Part shown: positions 7,980-16,338 of the stretch, in pieces
Numbering within the stretch: position 1 is the stretch's first letter
How the letters are laid out: each line of letters begins with the position of its first letter
DNA from: an uncultured Eudoraea sp.
Lineage (GTDB): Bacteria; Bacteroidota; Bacteroidia; Flavobacteriales; Flavobacteriaceae
Assembly: GCA_905479615.1 (NCBI GenBank)
Contig: CAJQNH010000041.1
Span: 1-38,337 of the forward strand
Reading direction: 5' to 3'
DNA: 38,337 nucleotides
Notes under the pieces: generated by a model
Told to the model about the DNA's origin: nothing
What the model saw: only the letters and a program-made list of their open reading frames with translations
Databases searched by the model: none
Made by a program: the position numbers and the translations under genes

Positions 7980-8417
7980 TTAAACAGCGCTTTCAATAGT
8001 AGGCAGGTGTTGCAATTCAACACCTGCCCTTTTAAGAAATTCTAATCCTGAATTATCTTTATACTCAATTTGGTATACTACACGTTTTATCCCAGATTGG
8101 TGAATAAGCTTACTGCATTCCCGACAGGGTGATAGCGTTATATATAAAGTGGCACCTTCACAAGACTGTGTCGAAGCAGCCACCTTGGAAAGGGCATTTG
8201 CCTCAGCATGTAGAACATACCATTTGGTATATCCTTCATCATCCTCACAAAAATTTTCAAATCCGGTAGGTGTACCATTATAACCATCCGAGATAATCAT
8301 CCTCTTCTTAACCACAATAGCTCCTACCTGTTTGCGCTTACAATAGGACAATTTACCCCATTCATGAGCCATTCTCAAATAAGCTTTGTCGTATTTTTCC
8401 TGTTTACTTTGTTTCAC
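7980..8417 (-). CDS. dCMP deaminase (ComEB-type cytidine/deoxycytidylate deaminase)
   Basis: A zinc deaminase that converts dCMP to dUMP for thymidylate synthesis. The zinc site is HAEANA (His and catalytic Glu) with the pair of cysteines in LSPCRECSKL. The DGYNGTPTGFENFCEDDEG segment is characteristic of the dCMP deaminase branch. The frame can be extended to a GTG at 8489, but those 24 residues (with ELTWGIQRFCL) do not resemble the family. The GTG at 8415-8417 gives MKQSKQEKYDKAYLRMAHEW, the usual N-terminus, and a normal length of 145 aa. A tight 16-bp gap links it to the downstream S41 protease gene. The family call is firm; the exact start is less so. Confidence 0.88.
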   Translation of the reverse strand: MKQSKQEKYDKAYLRMAHEWGKLSYCKRKQVGAIVVKKRMIISDGYNGTPTGFENFCEDDEGYTKWYVLHAEANALSKVAASTQSCEGATLYITLSPCRECSKLIHQSGIKRVVYQIEYKDNSGLEFLKRAGVELQHLPTIESAV

Positions 8418-8595
8418 CAAACAGAATCTTTGTATGCCCCATGTTAATTCTGGTAAAGCACTAAGATACCTGCTTTGGGAAAGTTCCACAACCTTATATG
8501 GTTAATTTTTAATTAAAACCGTTGTCTGGTATATAAAACCCGGGAAATTATACCCTTCACACTTATTAAAGTTAAAAGGATAAAATAGATACCTA

Positions 8596-9180
8596 CTACC
8601 ACGGCCAGCTATTTAATAGCATAGGTATGGTAAGTAAAATAATTACTGAAGAAATAAATACTGCGAATACTGACCGCTTGATGCCGAACTTTGTTTGCCC
8701 TATATAGGCCAGTGTTAGTATTGAAAATATTACTGTGATCTGCGAAATTTCTATTCCGCTGGCAAAACCTAATAAAGGCCCAATTTTTTCCTCTTCTTCA
8801 CTCATCAGCATATTGAAGTAATTAGAAAACCCAAAGCCATGTATTATACCAAAAAAAGTTGTGGCAAATTCAAGTAGGTATGCCTTGTTTTTACCTTGGA
8901 CCATAAAAACCTGCACTATATTAAAAAATGCAGTCAACAATATGGTTGCCGGAATTAAGAATTCAACTAATTCTACATTAACGTTAATAATGCCATAGGC
9001 AGATAACAGCAGGGAAAGGCAATGAGCAATGGTAAATAACGTAGCTAATACAATTACTTTCTTCCAATGCTTAAATGTAAAAGGTGCGGTAAGGGCAGCG
9101 AGAAATAAAACATGATCATAAGCTCCCCAATCCAATACATGGTTAATTCCAAGTTTGCAATAGAACCAAAAATCATACAT
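8596..9180 (-). CDS. HupE/UreJ-family membrane protein
   Basis: A 194-aa membrane protein with about six hydrophobic helices. Family signs are the N-terminal histidine segment (GINHVLDWGAYDHVLFL) and the second conserved part FFGIIHGFGFSNYF. Members near hydrogenase or urease genes have been linked to nickel uptake; this branch (HupE/UreJ type 2) is widespread in Bacteroidota without those neighbours, and its substrate is not established. No hydrogenase or urease gene is visible here. The downstream deaminase start lies 178 bp away, so it may be the last gene of its own transcript. Confidence 0.83.
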   Translation of the reverse strand: MYDFWFYCKLGINHVLDWGAYDHVLFLAALTAPFTFKHWKKVIVLATLFTIAHCLSLLLSAYGIINVNVELVEFLIPATILLTAFFNIVQVFMVQGKNKAYLLEFATTFFGIIHGFGFSNYFNMLMSEEEEKIGPLLGFASGIEISQITVIFSILTLAYIGQTKFGIKRSVFAVFISSVIILLTIPMLLNSWPW

Positions 9181-9251
9181 GCCAAATTCTTTTAAAAATC
9201 ATTGGATTAAAAAATTGTCTTATAACGCAATTCCATCATTCTGTATACTCA

Positions 9252-9983
9252 CTATATCCCTCTTTCCTTTTGAATCTGCTCATAGGCTCTCTGAACTTCC
9301 TTGAACTTTTCCTCTGCACCCTTTTTAATGGCCTCATTCTTCGTGATCACTTTATCTGGGTGATACTTTTTAGCCATTTTCCGATATGCCCTTTTAACTT
9401 CATCGTCTGAAACCGCCTTTTCTATTTCTAATATTTTATAGGCATTATCTGCAGATTTGATAAACATAGCCTTAATGCTTTCAAAATCTTGCCTTCCGAC
9501 CCTGAGGTAACCAGCGATTTCCTTTATTTTTTCTATCTCGAGATTACTTATGGCCCCATCGGCCTGAGCTATCCCAAAAAGAAAATGCAACAATTGTAAT
9601 CGTACCTCATAGCGGGTACGCTGATTCAGGTATGTACAAATACGCTGAGCCGATATTTCTCTATTTTTTATAACCTCATTAAATGTCCTAAAAATTGCAT
9701 TGGCTTTTTCCTTACCATATGTGCTGAGAAAATATTGCCTTACATAGTCCAATTCACGCTGACTCACTTGCCCGTCTGCCTTAATGACAATAGAACACAA
9801 TGAAAGAAGATTTAGTTCAAAGTCAGCAGGCGACACCTTTTGCCTGGTGAAATCACTAAAGACCGTTCTTGAACCTGAACCACTATTTAGATTGTCGAGA
9901 AAACTCCCAATTAAAAAACCTAAAATAGCTCCAGGTAAACGAAAAAGAAAATAACCCACAATTGCGGCAAACCACCTAATCAT
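9252..9983 (-). CDS. DjlA-like protein with TerB and DnaJ domains
   Basis: A 243-aa protein. An N-terminal membrane segment with glycines (IRWFAAIVGYFLFRLPGAILGFLIG) anchors it. A TerB-like helical domain follows (about 40-165), with the paired acidic motifs KADGQVSQRELDYV and QADGAISNLEIEKI, and then a C-terminal J domain (about 175-243) with H208-P-D in KKYHPDKV. The plan is that of E. coli DjlA, a membrane-bound DnaK co-chaperone. The ATG at 9981-9983 was chosen because a TATATTTG promoter box (10003-10010) lies just upstream. A longer frame from a TTG at 10022 would begin upstream of that promoter. Confidence 0.88.
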   Translation of the reverse strand: MIRWFAAIVGYFLFRLPGAILGFLIGSFLDNLNSGSGSRTVFSDFTRQKVSPADFELNLLSLCSIVIKADGQVSQRELDYVRQYFLSTYGKEKANAIFRTFNEVIKNREISAQRICTYLNQRTRYEVRLQLLHFLFGIAQADGAISNLEIEKIKEIAGYLRVGRQDFESIKAMFIKSADNAYKILEIEKAVSDDEVKRAYRKMAKKYHPDKVITKNEAIKKGAEEKFKEVQRAYEQIQKERGI

Positions 9984-10002
9984 ATCAGTAGTAAAATTTG
10001 CG

Positions 10003-10010
10003 CAAATATA
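10003..10010 (-). promoter_or_regulatory. -7 promoter box TATATTTG before the TerB/DnaJ gene
   Basis: Read on the minus strand this is TATATTTG, an exact TAnnTTTG match, 19 nt before the ATG at 9983. It rules against the longer TTG start at 10022. Confidence 0.55.
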
Positions 10011-10078
10011 GAATAATATCAATGAATACTATACTTAAAGAATGGTTAAGCTTTTCATTTAGGTTAATGCAATTTGAT

Positions 10079-10086
10079 TATCTTTG
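10079..10086 (+). promoter_or_regulatory. -7 promoter box TATCTTTG before the bacilliredoxin gene
   Basis: An exact TAnnTTTG match 21 nt before the ATG at 10108. Its last three bases form the TTG that would otherwise be read as an upstream start, so that longer frame is unlikely. Confidence 0.55.
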
Positions 10087-10107
10087 CCAATAATTCAATT
10101 AAAAAAA

Positions 10108-10524
10108 ATGCTTATGTATCCAGAAGAATTAGTAAGACCAATGAGAGCAGACCTGTCTTCAGCCGGGTTTGAAGAATTATATACATCAGAGGCAGTTGAA
10201 AATGCGATAAAACAAGAAGGAACTACACTTGTAGTCGTGAATTCTGTATGTGGCTGTGCTGCTGCAAATGCCAGGCCGGCTGCAAAATTAAGCCTGGAAA
10301 ATCAAAAAAAGCCAGATCATCTTATTACTGTTTTTGCAGGCGTAGATACCGAGGCAGTCGATGCAGCAAGAAATCTTATGATTCCATTTCCTCCTTCATC
10401 ACCAAGTATGGCCTTATTTAAAAATGGCGAATTGGTACATATGATTGAAAGACACCATATTGAAGGAAGACCTGCAGAATTAATTTCTGAGAATTTAATG
10501 CAGGCGTACGAGGAATTCTGCTAA
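10108..10524 (+). CDS. BrxA/BrxB family bacilliredoxin (YphP/YqiW-like)
   Basis: A 138-aa thioredoxin-fold protein that, in Bacillus, removes bacillithiol from protein cysteines. The redox motif is C48-G-C50 in VVVNSVCGCAA, and the family-typical C-terminal cysteine is the last residue (C138, EEFC). Other family features are PSSPSMALFKNGELVHMIERH and YPEELVRPMRADLSSAGFEE. The start is the ATG at 10108; an ATG two codons later (10114) is also possible. The TTG at 10084 lies inside a -7 promoter box and is rejected. Family membership implies bacillithiol or a similar thiol in this organism, which is an inference. Confidence 0.92.
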   Translation: MLMYPEELVRPMRADLSSAGFEELYTSEAVENAIKQEGTTLVVVNSVCGCAAANARPAAKLSLENQKKPDHLITVFAGVDTEAVDAARNLMIPFPPSSPSMALFKNGELVHMIERHHIEGRPAELISENLMQAYEEFC

Positions 10525-10632
10525 AATAAAAGGGACATTTATCATAATTTTCCCGCGTTTTATTGAAGATTTCATTTGAATTCATAAAACCTGATTTTAC
10601 CTTAAAAAATTATAGTTCGTATAAAAATTTGT

Positions 10633-10662
10633 AAAAAACTGCTTCTATAGAAGCGGTTTTTT
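10633..10662. terminator. symmetric terminator hairpin after the bacilliredoxin gene
   Basis: Arms 10633-10645 and 10650-10662 form a 13-bp stem with one G-T pair around the loop TATA. An A run leads in and a T run leads out, so it could terminate from either side. It lies 108 bp after the bacilliredoxin stop and only 11 bp before the plsC ATG. Confidence 0.75.
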
Positions 10663-10669
10663 ATTTTTG
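10662..10669 (+). promoter_or_regulatory. -7 box TATTTTTG directly before plsC, overlapping the terminator tail
   Basis: An exact TAnnTTTG match that begins in the T run of the terminator hairpin and ends 4 nt before the ATG at 10674. If used, transcription would begin at or within a few bases of the start codon, giving a leaderless or nearly leaderless mRNA. Confidence 0.4.
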
Positions 10670-10673
10670 TGTC

Positions 10674-11408
10674 ATGCAAAAAATATTGGCTTATCCGCTT
10701 ACAGCATTATATTTTATCTTTTTTGGGATAGTGCTGCTTGTTTTTCATCCAATTCAATGGATTTGCCTTAATCTATTTGGATATAATGCCCATAAAAAAA
10801 GCGTAAGCATTCTCAATTTATCATTATTAAGGTGTACCCATGTTCTGGGTGCCAGGTATACTTTTACCAATCCCTACAAAATTCCTAAAGACAGGCCTCT
10901 GATTATTGTTTCGAACCACCAAAGCATGAATGATATTCCGCCTATAATATGGTATATGCGCGCACATCACCCTAAATTTGTGAGCAAAATAGAACTTGGT
11001 AAAGGCATACCCAGCGTATCATACAATCTTAGGCATGGCGGATCTGCGCTTATTGATAGAAAGGACGCCAAACAAGCCCTTATGGAAATATCAAAACTTG
11101 GGCGTTATATAGAAAAATACAACAGAAGTGCAGTCATTTTTCCTGAAGGAACCAGAAGCCGGAACGGACATCCGAAAAAATTTCAAAGAACGGGCTTAAA
11201 AATTCTTATGAAACAAGCACCCTCTGCATTAATTGTTCCTATAAGTATCAATAATTCATGGAAAATGCTTCGTTATGGTAAATTTCCATATGGGATTGGA
11301 TCACATTTAACCTTTAAGGTACATCAGCCGCTTAATAATAGTGGAAATCCGGATGAATTAATCGATAAGGTAGAACAAGATATAACTAGCGGCGTAACTT
11401 CTTTTTAA
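10674..11408 (+). CDS. PlsC-like lysophospholipid acyltransferase
   Basis: A 244-aa membrane-associated acyltransferase of the 1-acyl-glycerol-3-phosphate acyltransferase family, which adds the second acyl chain in phosphatidic acid synthesis. The catalytic motif I is H82-x4-D87 in SNHQSMNDI, and motif III is FPEGTRSR (156-163). Hydrophobic segments at about 8-35 give the membrane anchor. Related enzymes acylate other lipids, so the exact acceptor is not proven. The stop overlaps the start of the HD-domain gene by one base (TAATG), indicating translational coupling. A terminator hairpin lies immediately before the start codon. Confidence 0.9.
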   Translation: MQKILAYPLTALYFIFFGIVLLVFHPIQWICLNLFGYNAHKKSVSILNLSLLRCTHVLGARYTFTNPYKIPKDRPLIIVSNHQSMNDIPPIIWYMRAHHPKFVSKIELGKGIPSVSYNLRHGGSALIDRKDAKQALMEISKLGRYIEKYNRSAVIFPEGTRSRNGHPKKFQRTGLKILMKQAPSALIVPISINNSWKMLRYGKFPYGIGSHLTFKVHQPLNNSGNPDELIDKVEQDITSGVTSF

Positions 11409-12067
11409 TGAAACGTAAAACAATTTTAGAAAAGACCAAAGACTTTGTCAAACAAAGGTTTAAAGGAGCTGAAGGAGGCCATGATTGGCATCATACAAAA
11501 AGGGTATTGGCAAATTCTATTCATATCGCCAAAAAAGAAAATGCTAATTTATTTGTAGTTCAACTGGCGGCACTATTGCATGATATTGCAGATTCTAAGT
11601 TTCATGAAGGGGACGAAACTCTGGGGCCTAAAATAGCTTCTGAATTTCTGAAAGAACACAATGTCGATAAATTAAGCAGAGAGCATATCATAAAAATTAT
11701 AGAGACAGTTTCATTTAAAAATAGTCTGTCCATGACGGATACGCCCTTTAATTCTGTTGAATTACAGATAGTACAGGATGCAGACAGGTTAGATGCAATT
11801 GGGGCCATTGGAATTGCCCGGGCGTTTAACTATGGGGGGTTTAAAAACAGGGAACTCTATAATCCAAAAATTCCCCCAAACATGACTATGAGCAAGGAAG
11901 AATATAAGAAGTCCAGTGCCCCTACAATTAATCACTTTTATGAAAAATTGCTGCTTTTAAAAGAAAAGATGAATACCTCTACCGGCAAAAAGCTCGCAGA
12001 AAAACGACACGACGTTATGGTCAGTTACCTCAACCAATTCTATCAGGAATGGGAAGGTTTAAAATAA
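11408..12067 (+). CDS. HD-domain phosphohydrolase
   Basis: A 219-aa protein of the YedJ-like HD branch. Metal-binding residues are visible as H25/H28/H29 in GGHDWHHTKRV, H58-D59 in LLHDIADSKF and D124/D126 in QDADRLDAIGA. Such proteins hydrolyse phosphate esters or nucleotides; the substrate is not known here. The ATG overlaps the plsC stop (TAATG), so the two are co-translated, though a shared pathway cannot be inferred. A short hairpin with a T run follows at 12126. Confidence 0.9.
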   Translation: MKRKTILEKTKDFVKQRFKGAEGGHDWHHTKRVLANSIHIAKKENANLFVVQLAALLHDIADSKFHEGDETLGPKIASEFLKEHNVDKLSREHIIKIIETVSFKNSLSMTDTPFNSVELQIVQDADRLDAIGAIGIARAFNYGGFKNRELYNPKIPPNMTMSKEEYKKSSAPTINHFYEKLLLLKEKMNTSTGKKLAEKRHDVMVSYLNQFYQEWEGLK

Positions 12068-12125
12068 CATCGTTTTTAATTAAGCACATTATTTTGTAGA
12101 AATTAACCATCCACCTTCACTATTC

Positions 12126-12146
12126 AAGGAAACGTCCTTTTTTTTT
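12126..12146 (+). terminator. probable terminator after the plsC-HD operon
   Basis: AAGGA (12126-12130) pairs with TCCTT (12135-12139) around AACG, followed by an unbroken T run to 12146. The stem is short, but the loop and T run are typical of intrinsic termination. Confidence 0.6.
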
Positions 12147-12181
12147 GTATATTCTGTTTTTATTTTAAAATCTACTCCACT

Positions 12182-13591
12182 ATGAAAAGAAGAAGTTTTG
12201 TCAAAAAAGTAGCTGCGTCATCTACTGCTTTTTCAATTGTCCCCAGCTTTATTTTAGGGAAAGGTCATGTGCCCCCAAGTGATACATTATATGTCTCGGC
12301 CTTTGGTGTGGGTGGCCGTGGAACAGGGGTTATGAACGGTCTTGATAATACAAATAAAGTAAAGTATGTTACCTTATGTGACGTAGACGATCGCAGAGCA
12401 AAAAACAGTTATGAGAAATACCCGGACGCAAAACGCTACAAGGACTTCAGAAAGGTATTTGACAACCATTTGAATGAAATAGATGCCATTATGGTGGCTA
12501 CCCCAGATCATACACACGCGACTATTGCTTTGCCTTTTATGCGCGAGAAAAAACATGCTTATGTAGAAAAACCGCTCACCCACAATATTGGGGAGGCCCG
12601 CTTAATGACACAAGTTGCCCGGGAAAATGGAATTGTTACTCAGATGGGTAATCAGGGGGCTTCCAGTGATGGAAGCCGGGAGGCGAAAGAATGGATAAAA
12701 TCCGGGGTAATTGGCAAGGTGAAAAGAGTTGATTGCTGGACAAACAGGCCCGTATGGCCACAGGGAGTTCCGGTACCTACCCAAATAGATCCAATTCCAC
12801 AAGGACTCGATTGGGATTTATGGTTGGGTCCTGCGTCAATGCGTGATTATAATGAATCCTATCTTCCTTTTAAATGGCGTGGCTGGTGGGATTTTGGAAC
12901 CGGGGCATTAGGTGATATGGGTTGTCATATCATGGAAACTCCTTTTGGAGTGCTGGACCTCGGGTATCCTACTGAGGCTGAAGCTAGTTGTACTACGAAT
13001 TGGGTAGGCGATTTTATTGAAGCGGATTATAGTAAATCCTGTCCTGCTTCTTCTTTGGTTAGGCTTAAATTTAATACCGCTGAACATGGTGATATTGCCT
13101 TAAACTGGTATGATGGGGGTTTAATGCCTGATCTGCCTGATGAATTAAAAAATGATGAAAAAATTGGAGATACTGGTGGAGGCACAGTGTTTTACGGATC
13201 CAAAGGAATTTTAGTTTGTGATACATATTCCAGAAATGCCCGGTTGTTACCTTCTGAGAGGATGCAACAGGTAAATGCACCTGAACCTTATTTGAAAAGA
13301 ATAACAGGGGATACCGGTGGGCACCAAAATAATTGGGTGGAAGCTTGTTTAGGTGGCTCGGAGACTTCCTCGGATTTTAAGCGTTCCGGACCTTTGACAG
13401 AGGCTGTTTTAATGGGGAACCTGGCTATCAAATCTTTTCAGTATAAAGAACCAAATGAAAATGGCCGTGGATTTATATATCCGGGGAGACGCAAAATACT
13501 ATGGGATGGTGAGAATATGAGGGTTACTAATTACGAAAAAGCCAACGAATGGGTAAAGGGGACTTATCGTAAGGGCTGGGAACTTAGTTAA
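12182..13591 (+). CDS. Tat-exported Gfo/Idh/MocA family oxidoreductase
   Basis: A 469-aa NAD(P)-dependent oxidoreductase of the Gfo/Idh/MocA family. The N-terminus MKRRSFVKKVAASSTAFSIV is a twin-arginine signal, so the folded, cofactor-loaded enzyme is probably exported. The Rossmann fold begins at SAFGVGGRGTGVMNG, and the family motif EKP is at 129-131 (YVEKPLTHN). The region with MGCHIMETPFGVLDLG matches the C-terminal alpha/beta domain of Bacteroidota members. Substrates of these secreted versions are usually sugars or sugar derivatives, but none can be named. It stands alone after the terminator of the plsC-HD operon and converges on the radical SAM gene. Confidence 0.93.
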   Translation: MKRRSFVKKVAASSTAFSIVPSFILGKGHVPPSDTLYVSAFGVGGRGTGVMNGLDNTNKVKYVTLCDVDDRRAKNSYEKYPDAKRYKDFRKVFDNHLNEIDAIMVATPDHTHATIALPFMREKKHAYVEKPLTHNIGEARLMTQVARENGIVTQMGNQGASSDGSREAKEWIKSGVIGKVKRVDCWTNRPVWPQGVPVPTQIDPIPQGLDWDLWLGPASMRDYNESYLPFKWRGWWDFGTGALGDMGCHIMETPFGVLDLGYPTEAEASCTTNWVGDFIEADYSKSCPASSLVRLKFNTAEHGDIALNWYDGGLMPDLPDELKNDEKIGDTGGGTVFYGSKGILVCDTYSRNARLLPSERMQQVNAPEPYLKRITGDTGGHQNNWVEACLGGSETSSDFKRSGPLTEAVLMGNLAIKSFQYKEPNENGRGFIYPGRRKILWDGENMRVTNYEKANEWVKGTYRKGWELS

Positions 13592-13639
13592 GAAGTAATT
13601 TTTCTTATCTTTTTTGATAAAAAACAACAAAAACCGGGT

Positions 13640-14716
13640 TTAGTTGAATAGTTTCCATTGACCCAGTTTATATTGTTCGTGTAATTCCCTGTTTAATTTA
13701 GGAAATGATCTTCCCTTATAATATCTCAATTTAGCCAATTTGGCCATTTCCTGTATTTGATATGCAATATGGCCTTCACCCTTGCTTCGCAAACCAAATC
13801 TACTGTCATTTAATGTGCCCCCATGACATGATGCTATAAGGCTCAATACCTTTTCTGCCCTATCAGGCATAGCCTTCCTTATCCAATCGGTAAAAATAAG
13901 ACCAATGGCGCCATTCAATCTAACTATAGTATAAGCAAAAGAAGACGCACCATGGTCAGCAGCCGCCTTTGCTAAATTTATAATTTCATGGCTGTTTATG
14001 CCCGGAATAATTGGAGCCAGCATGGCATTAACCGGGATTTTATTCTCAGCTAAAATGGCAATTGTTTCAAGACGTTTTTTAATAGTTGTTGTTCTGGGTT
14101 CTAAAATTCTTCGCGTATTTTCGGAGAGCGAGGTAATTGAGATGTTTACGCCAACCAGCCCATGATAATTCAATTCCCTTAACAAGTCCATATCTCTTAA
14201 GATCAAAGAATTCTTGGTAATGATACCTACTGGGTGGCGGTATCTCAAAAATACCTCCAGGCAAGCTCTCGTAATTTCAAATTTCTGCTCTGCAGGCTGG
14301 TAACAATCTGTATTTCCCGAAAGCACTATGGTGGCGGCCTTCCATTTAGAACTTTTTAATTTAGCCTCCAGTAGCTTAGCAGTATCTTTCTTTACCAAAA
14401 TCTTTTGTTCAAAATCTAAACCTGCACTTAAGCCCCAATATTCATGAGTATTTCTGGCATAGCAATAAATACAACCATGTTCACAACCCTGATAAGGATT
14501 CATTGAGTATTCCATCCCGACATCCGGACTGGTAACTTTATTTACAATTGTTTTAGGAAAAACAGTTAAGTATTGTGTTTTCTTTTGAATGGCCTCTTCC
14601 CCTTCCTTTCTGCAAAATTCGAGAAAATCTTGCTGTATTTCGTGTATGTGTTTAAGAAATTTGTTGGGTGTATTTTGCTGTGCACCTCTTCCTCTAATAA
14701 AATTATTTTGTTTCAA
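13640..14716 (-). CDS. PA0069 family radical SAM protein
   Basis: A 358-aa protein with the radical SAM cluster motif C78-x3-C82-x2-C85 (QGCEHGCIYCYARNT). It belongs to the PA0069 group, related to spore photoproduct lyase (SplB) in sequence, but its reaction is unknown. The N-terminus has the family motif FIRGRGAQ, so the start must lie before it. The only candidate is the TTG at 14714-14716, since no in-frame ATG occurs there. A good promoter (TTG at -33, TAAATTTG at -7) lies just upstream and supports this start. The gene ends 48 bp from the convergent Gfo/Idh gene. Confidence 0.93.
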   Translation of the reverse strand: MKQNNFIRGRGAQQNTPNKFLKHIHEIQQDFLEFCRKEGEEAIQKKTQYLTVFPKTIVNKVTSPDVGMEYSMNPYQGCEHGCIYCYARNTHEYWGLSAGLDFEQKILVKKDTAKLLEAKLKSSKWKAATIVLSGNTDCYQPAEQKFEITRACLEVFLRYRHPVGIITKNSLILRDMDLLRELNYHGLVGVNISITSLSENTRRILEPRTTTIKKRLETIAILAENKIPVNAMLAPIIPGINSHEIINLAKAAADHGASSFAYTIVRLNGAIGLIFTDWIRKAMPDRAEKVLSLIASCHGGTLNDSRFGLRSKGEGHIAYQIQEMAKLAKLRYYKGRSFPKLNRELHEQYKLGQWKLFN

Positions 14717-14731
14717 TATACGGATTTATTC

Positions 14732-14762
14732 CAAATTTATGGATTATTTCCTATTGAAACAA
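14732..14762 (-). promoter_or_regulatory. complete promoter (TTG-N20-TAAATTTG) for the radical SAM gene
   Basis: On the minus strand the -33 TTG (14760-14762) and the -7 box TAAATTTG (14732-14739) are 20 bp apart, close to the Bacteroidota consensus. The -7 box ends 15 nt before the TTG start codon. It fits inside the 47-bp gap after the upstream gene, giving the radical SAM gene its own transcript. Confidence 0.65.
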
Positions 14763-14763
14763 T

Positions 14764-16314
14764 TTAATTGATAGAGACATTCACTAATTGTTTTTTAGTT
14801 CCTCTTTTAGCATAAAACAAAACCGCGCTATCATTAAAGTCCATTAAAGGTTTTGAAACCATAAGTGGCAAGCGAGCTTCTTTATCATCAATGATTTTTT
14901 CATAACTCATTTTACCATTTTTGTCTAATTGAATTACAAAGACATTTCTATTCCTGCTTAAGCCCTGTTTAAAAATTACCCGTTCATTATTTATTACTTG
15001 CGGGTTTTCAGCCGAGCTACTTATAAAAAAATAGGTGTTATCATTTTTAGTATAGGAACAATAAGATGCATAGGCCCCATCACCCTGTGTTACTTCAGAT
15101 TTATTAATATTTCTGGCCCAAAGCATTTCACCTTTAAGATTTAGCTTTGCACTCACGATATCATTGTAATGAAAACGTTCCACCCGTACTCTGCCTCCAC
15201 TTGAATTTGCCTGTACGCTGGATGTAACAAAATATTCCTCAGCATTGAAAAGTATATCGTCATCCTGAGTAAAGCCTACATTTTTAAATACCAGGTTCTT
15301 TACCTGCTCTGCATCCTCTTTTCCAAACTTGTCTGACATAAACTGATTTGAAAAAGGATTGTATTTCCTTATTTGGACTTCAAGTGTTACCGGGTCTAAT
15401 TTAAAATACCCCAACCCATTATACCTGTTATCCTTTCGATCAGCATAAAAACCAACACAAATAAGATTCCCATTTCGAAGAATTGGCTTTAAGGCTTCGG
15501 AGTATTTACCAGGACCGTCAAAGTTTTGTGTAATGACACCTTGTTTTGACAGCATAATAAGTTCATACTGAAATTTACGCTCTAAGGCGGTAAATCTTTT
15601 CTTCTTAAAATAAGCTTTGCCAATTATATATGCGCGCTCCAGGTTTGGGGAGACCACTATATTTTCAAAAGCATAATTCTTATCCGCTATTTCTTTAGAA
15701 AAATCCTGTTCAAATATCTTTTTAAGGGAAGCATTAAATAAATAAATATTGTGTTTATTTATCTTTCCCTTCTTAAAATGCGTGCTAATTATAAATGCAC
15801 TTTTAGCATCGTTAAATAATGCCGTTGTGGTGAAACCAGATGAAAAATTTCTGTTGTAATAGTTGCGGTCATATGGTTGTTGTACCTGATCTGACCTAAT
15901 TGAGAGTAACTTCTCCTCTGTAAAATTAAAATTTGATATTGGACTGCGGTGAACAATATAATCATATGACATAGTCTCCAGATTATACTCCAAAAACAAT
16001 AAATATAATTGTCCGTTTCTTAAGTAACCCTCTATAAGATCAAGTCCTTTTAATTTATAATTATATTCTGAAACAAGCTCTAGATCTTTATTATAATGCT
16101 CTATAAAATAACCCTTAGGTTTCAGAATCATTCCCGTATAGTAGGATCTTACCAAAACAGTTCCGCCTGTTCCATCCTCAGAAATAGAGACTAAATTAGA
16201 ATACTTATATCGGTCATCATACTTTTCTCCAAAATCATAGGAAATAGGCATTTTTTGCGCATAGGCAAGGCCAGCAGTAAAAACCGCAAAAAATAATATA
16301 AAACGAATTTTCAT
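14764..16314 (-). CDS. secreted protein of unknown function, probably beta-propeller-like (516 aa)
   Basis: I do not recognise a named family. The N-terminus MKIRFILFFAVFTAGLAYAQ is a clear signal peptide ending in A-Y-A-Q. The rest is rich in beta-strand patterns with repeated 'value reporting' stretches (LRNGQLYLLFLEYN, ILRNGNLICVGFYAD, YTKNDNTYFFISSS) separated by 50-100 residues, as expected for a propeller. There is no membrane span and no lipobox. It is the last gene of a probable minus-strand operon, 24 bp after the crotonase gene. Function cannot be assigned; an envelope or periplasmic role is likely. Confidence 0.85.
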   Translation of the reverse strand: MKIRFILFFAVFTAGLAYAQKMPISYDFGEKYDDRYKYSNLVSISEDGTGGTVLVRSYYTGMILKPKGYFIEHYNKDLELVSEYNYKLKGLDLIEGYLRNGQLYLLFLEYNLETMSYDYIVHRSPISNFNFTEEKLLSIRSDQVQQPYDRNYYNRNFSSGFTTTALFNDAKSAFIISTHFKKGKINKHNIYLFNASLKKIFEQDFSKEIADKNYAFENIVVSPNLERAYIIGKAYFKKKRFTALERKFQYELIMLSKQGVITQNFDGPGKYSEALKPILRNGNLICVGFYADRKDNRYNGLGYFKLDPVTLEVQIRKYNPFSNQFMSDKFGKEDAEQVKNLVFKNVGFTQDDDILFNAEEYFVTSSVQANSSGGRVRVERFHYNDIVSAKLNLKGEMLWARNINKSEVTQGDGAYASYCSYTKNDNTYFFISSSAENPQVINNERVIFKQGLSRNRNVFVIQLDKNGKMSYEKIIDDKEARLPLMVSKPLMDFNDSAVLFYAKRGTKKQLVNVSIN

Positions 16315-16338
16315 GATAGGTAAAGAATTTTAAGCGCA

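Noticed and set aside
8418..8489. Extension of dCMP deaminase to a GTG at 8489
   Set aside because: The added 24 residues do not look like the family, whose N-terminus fits the GTG at 8417.
13594..13626. Hairpin between the Gfo/Idh and radical SAM genes
   Set aside because: TTATC/GATAA is only a 5-bp AT-rich stem in T- and A-rich sequence; too weak to call a terminator.
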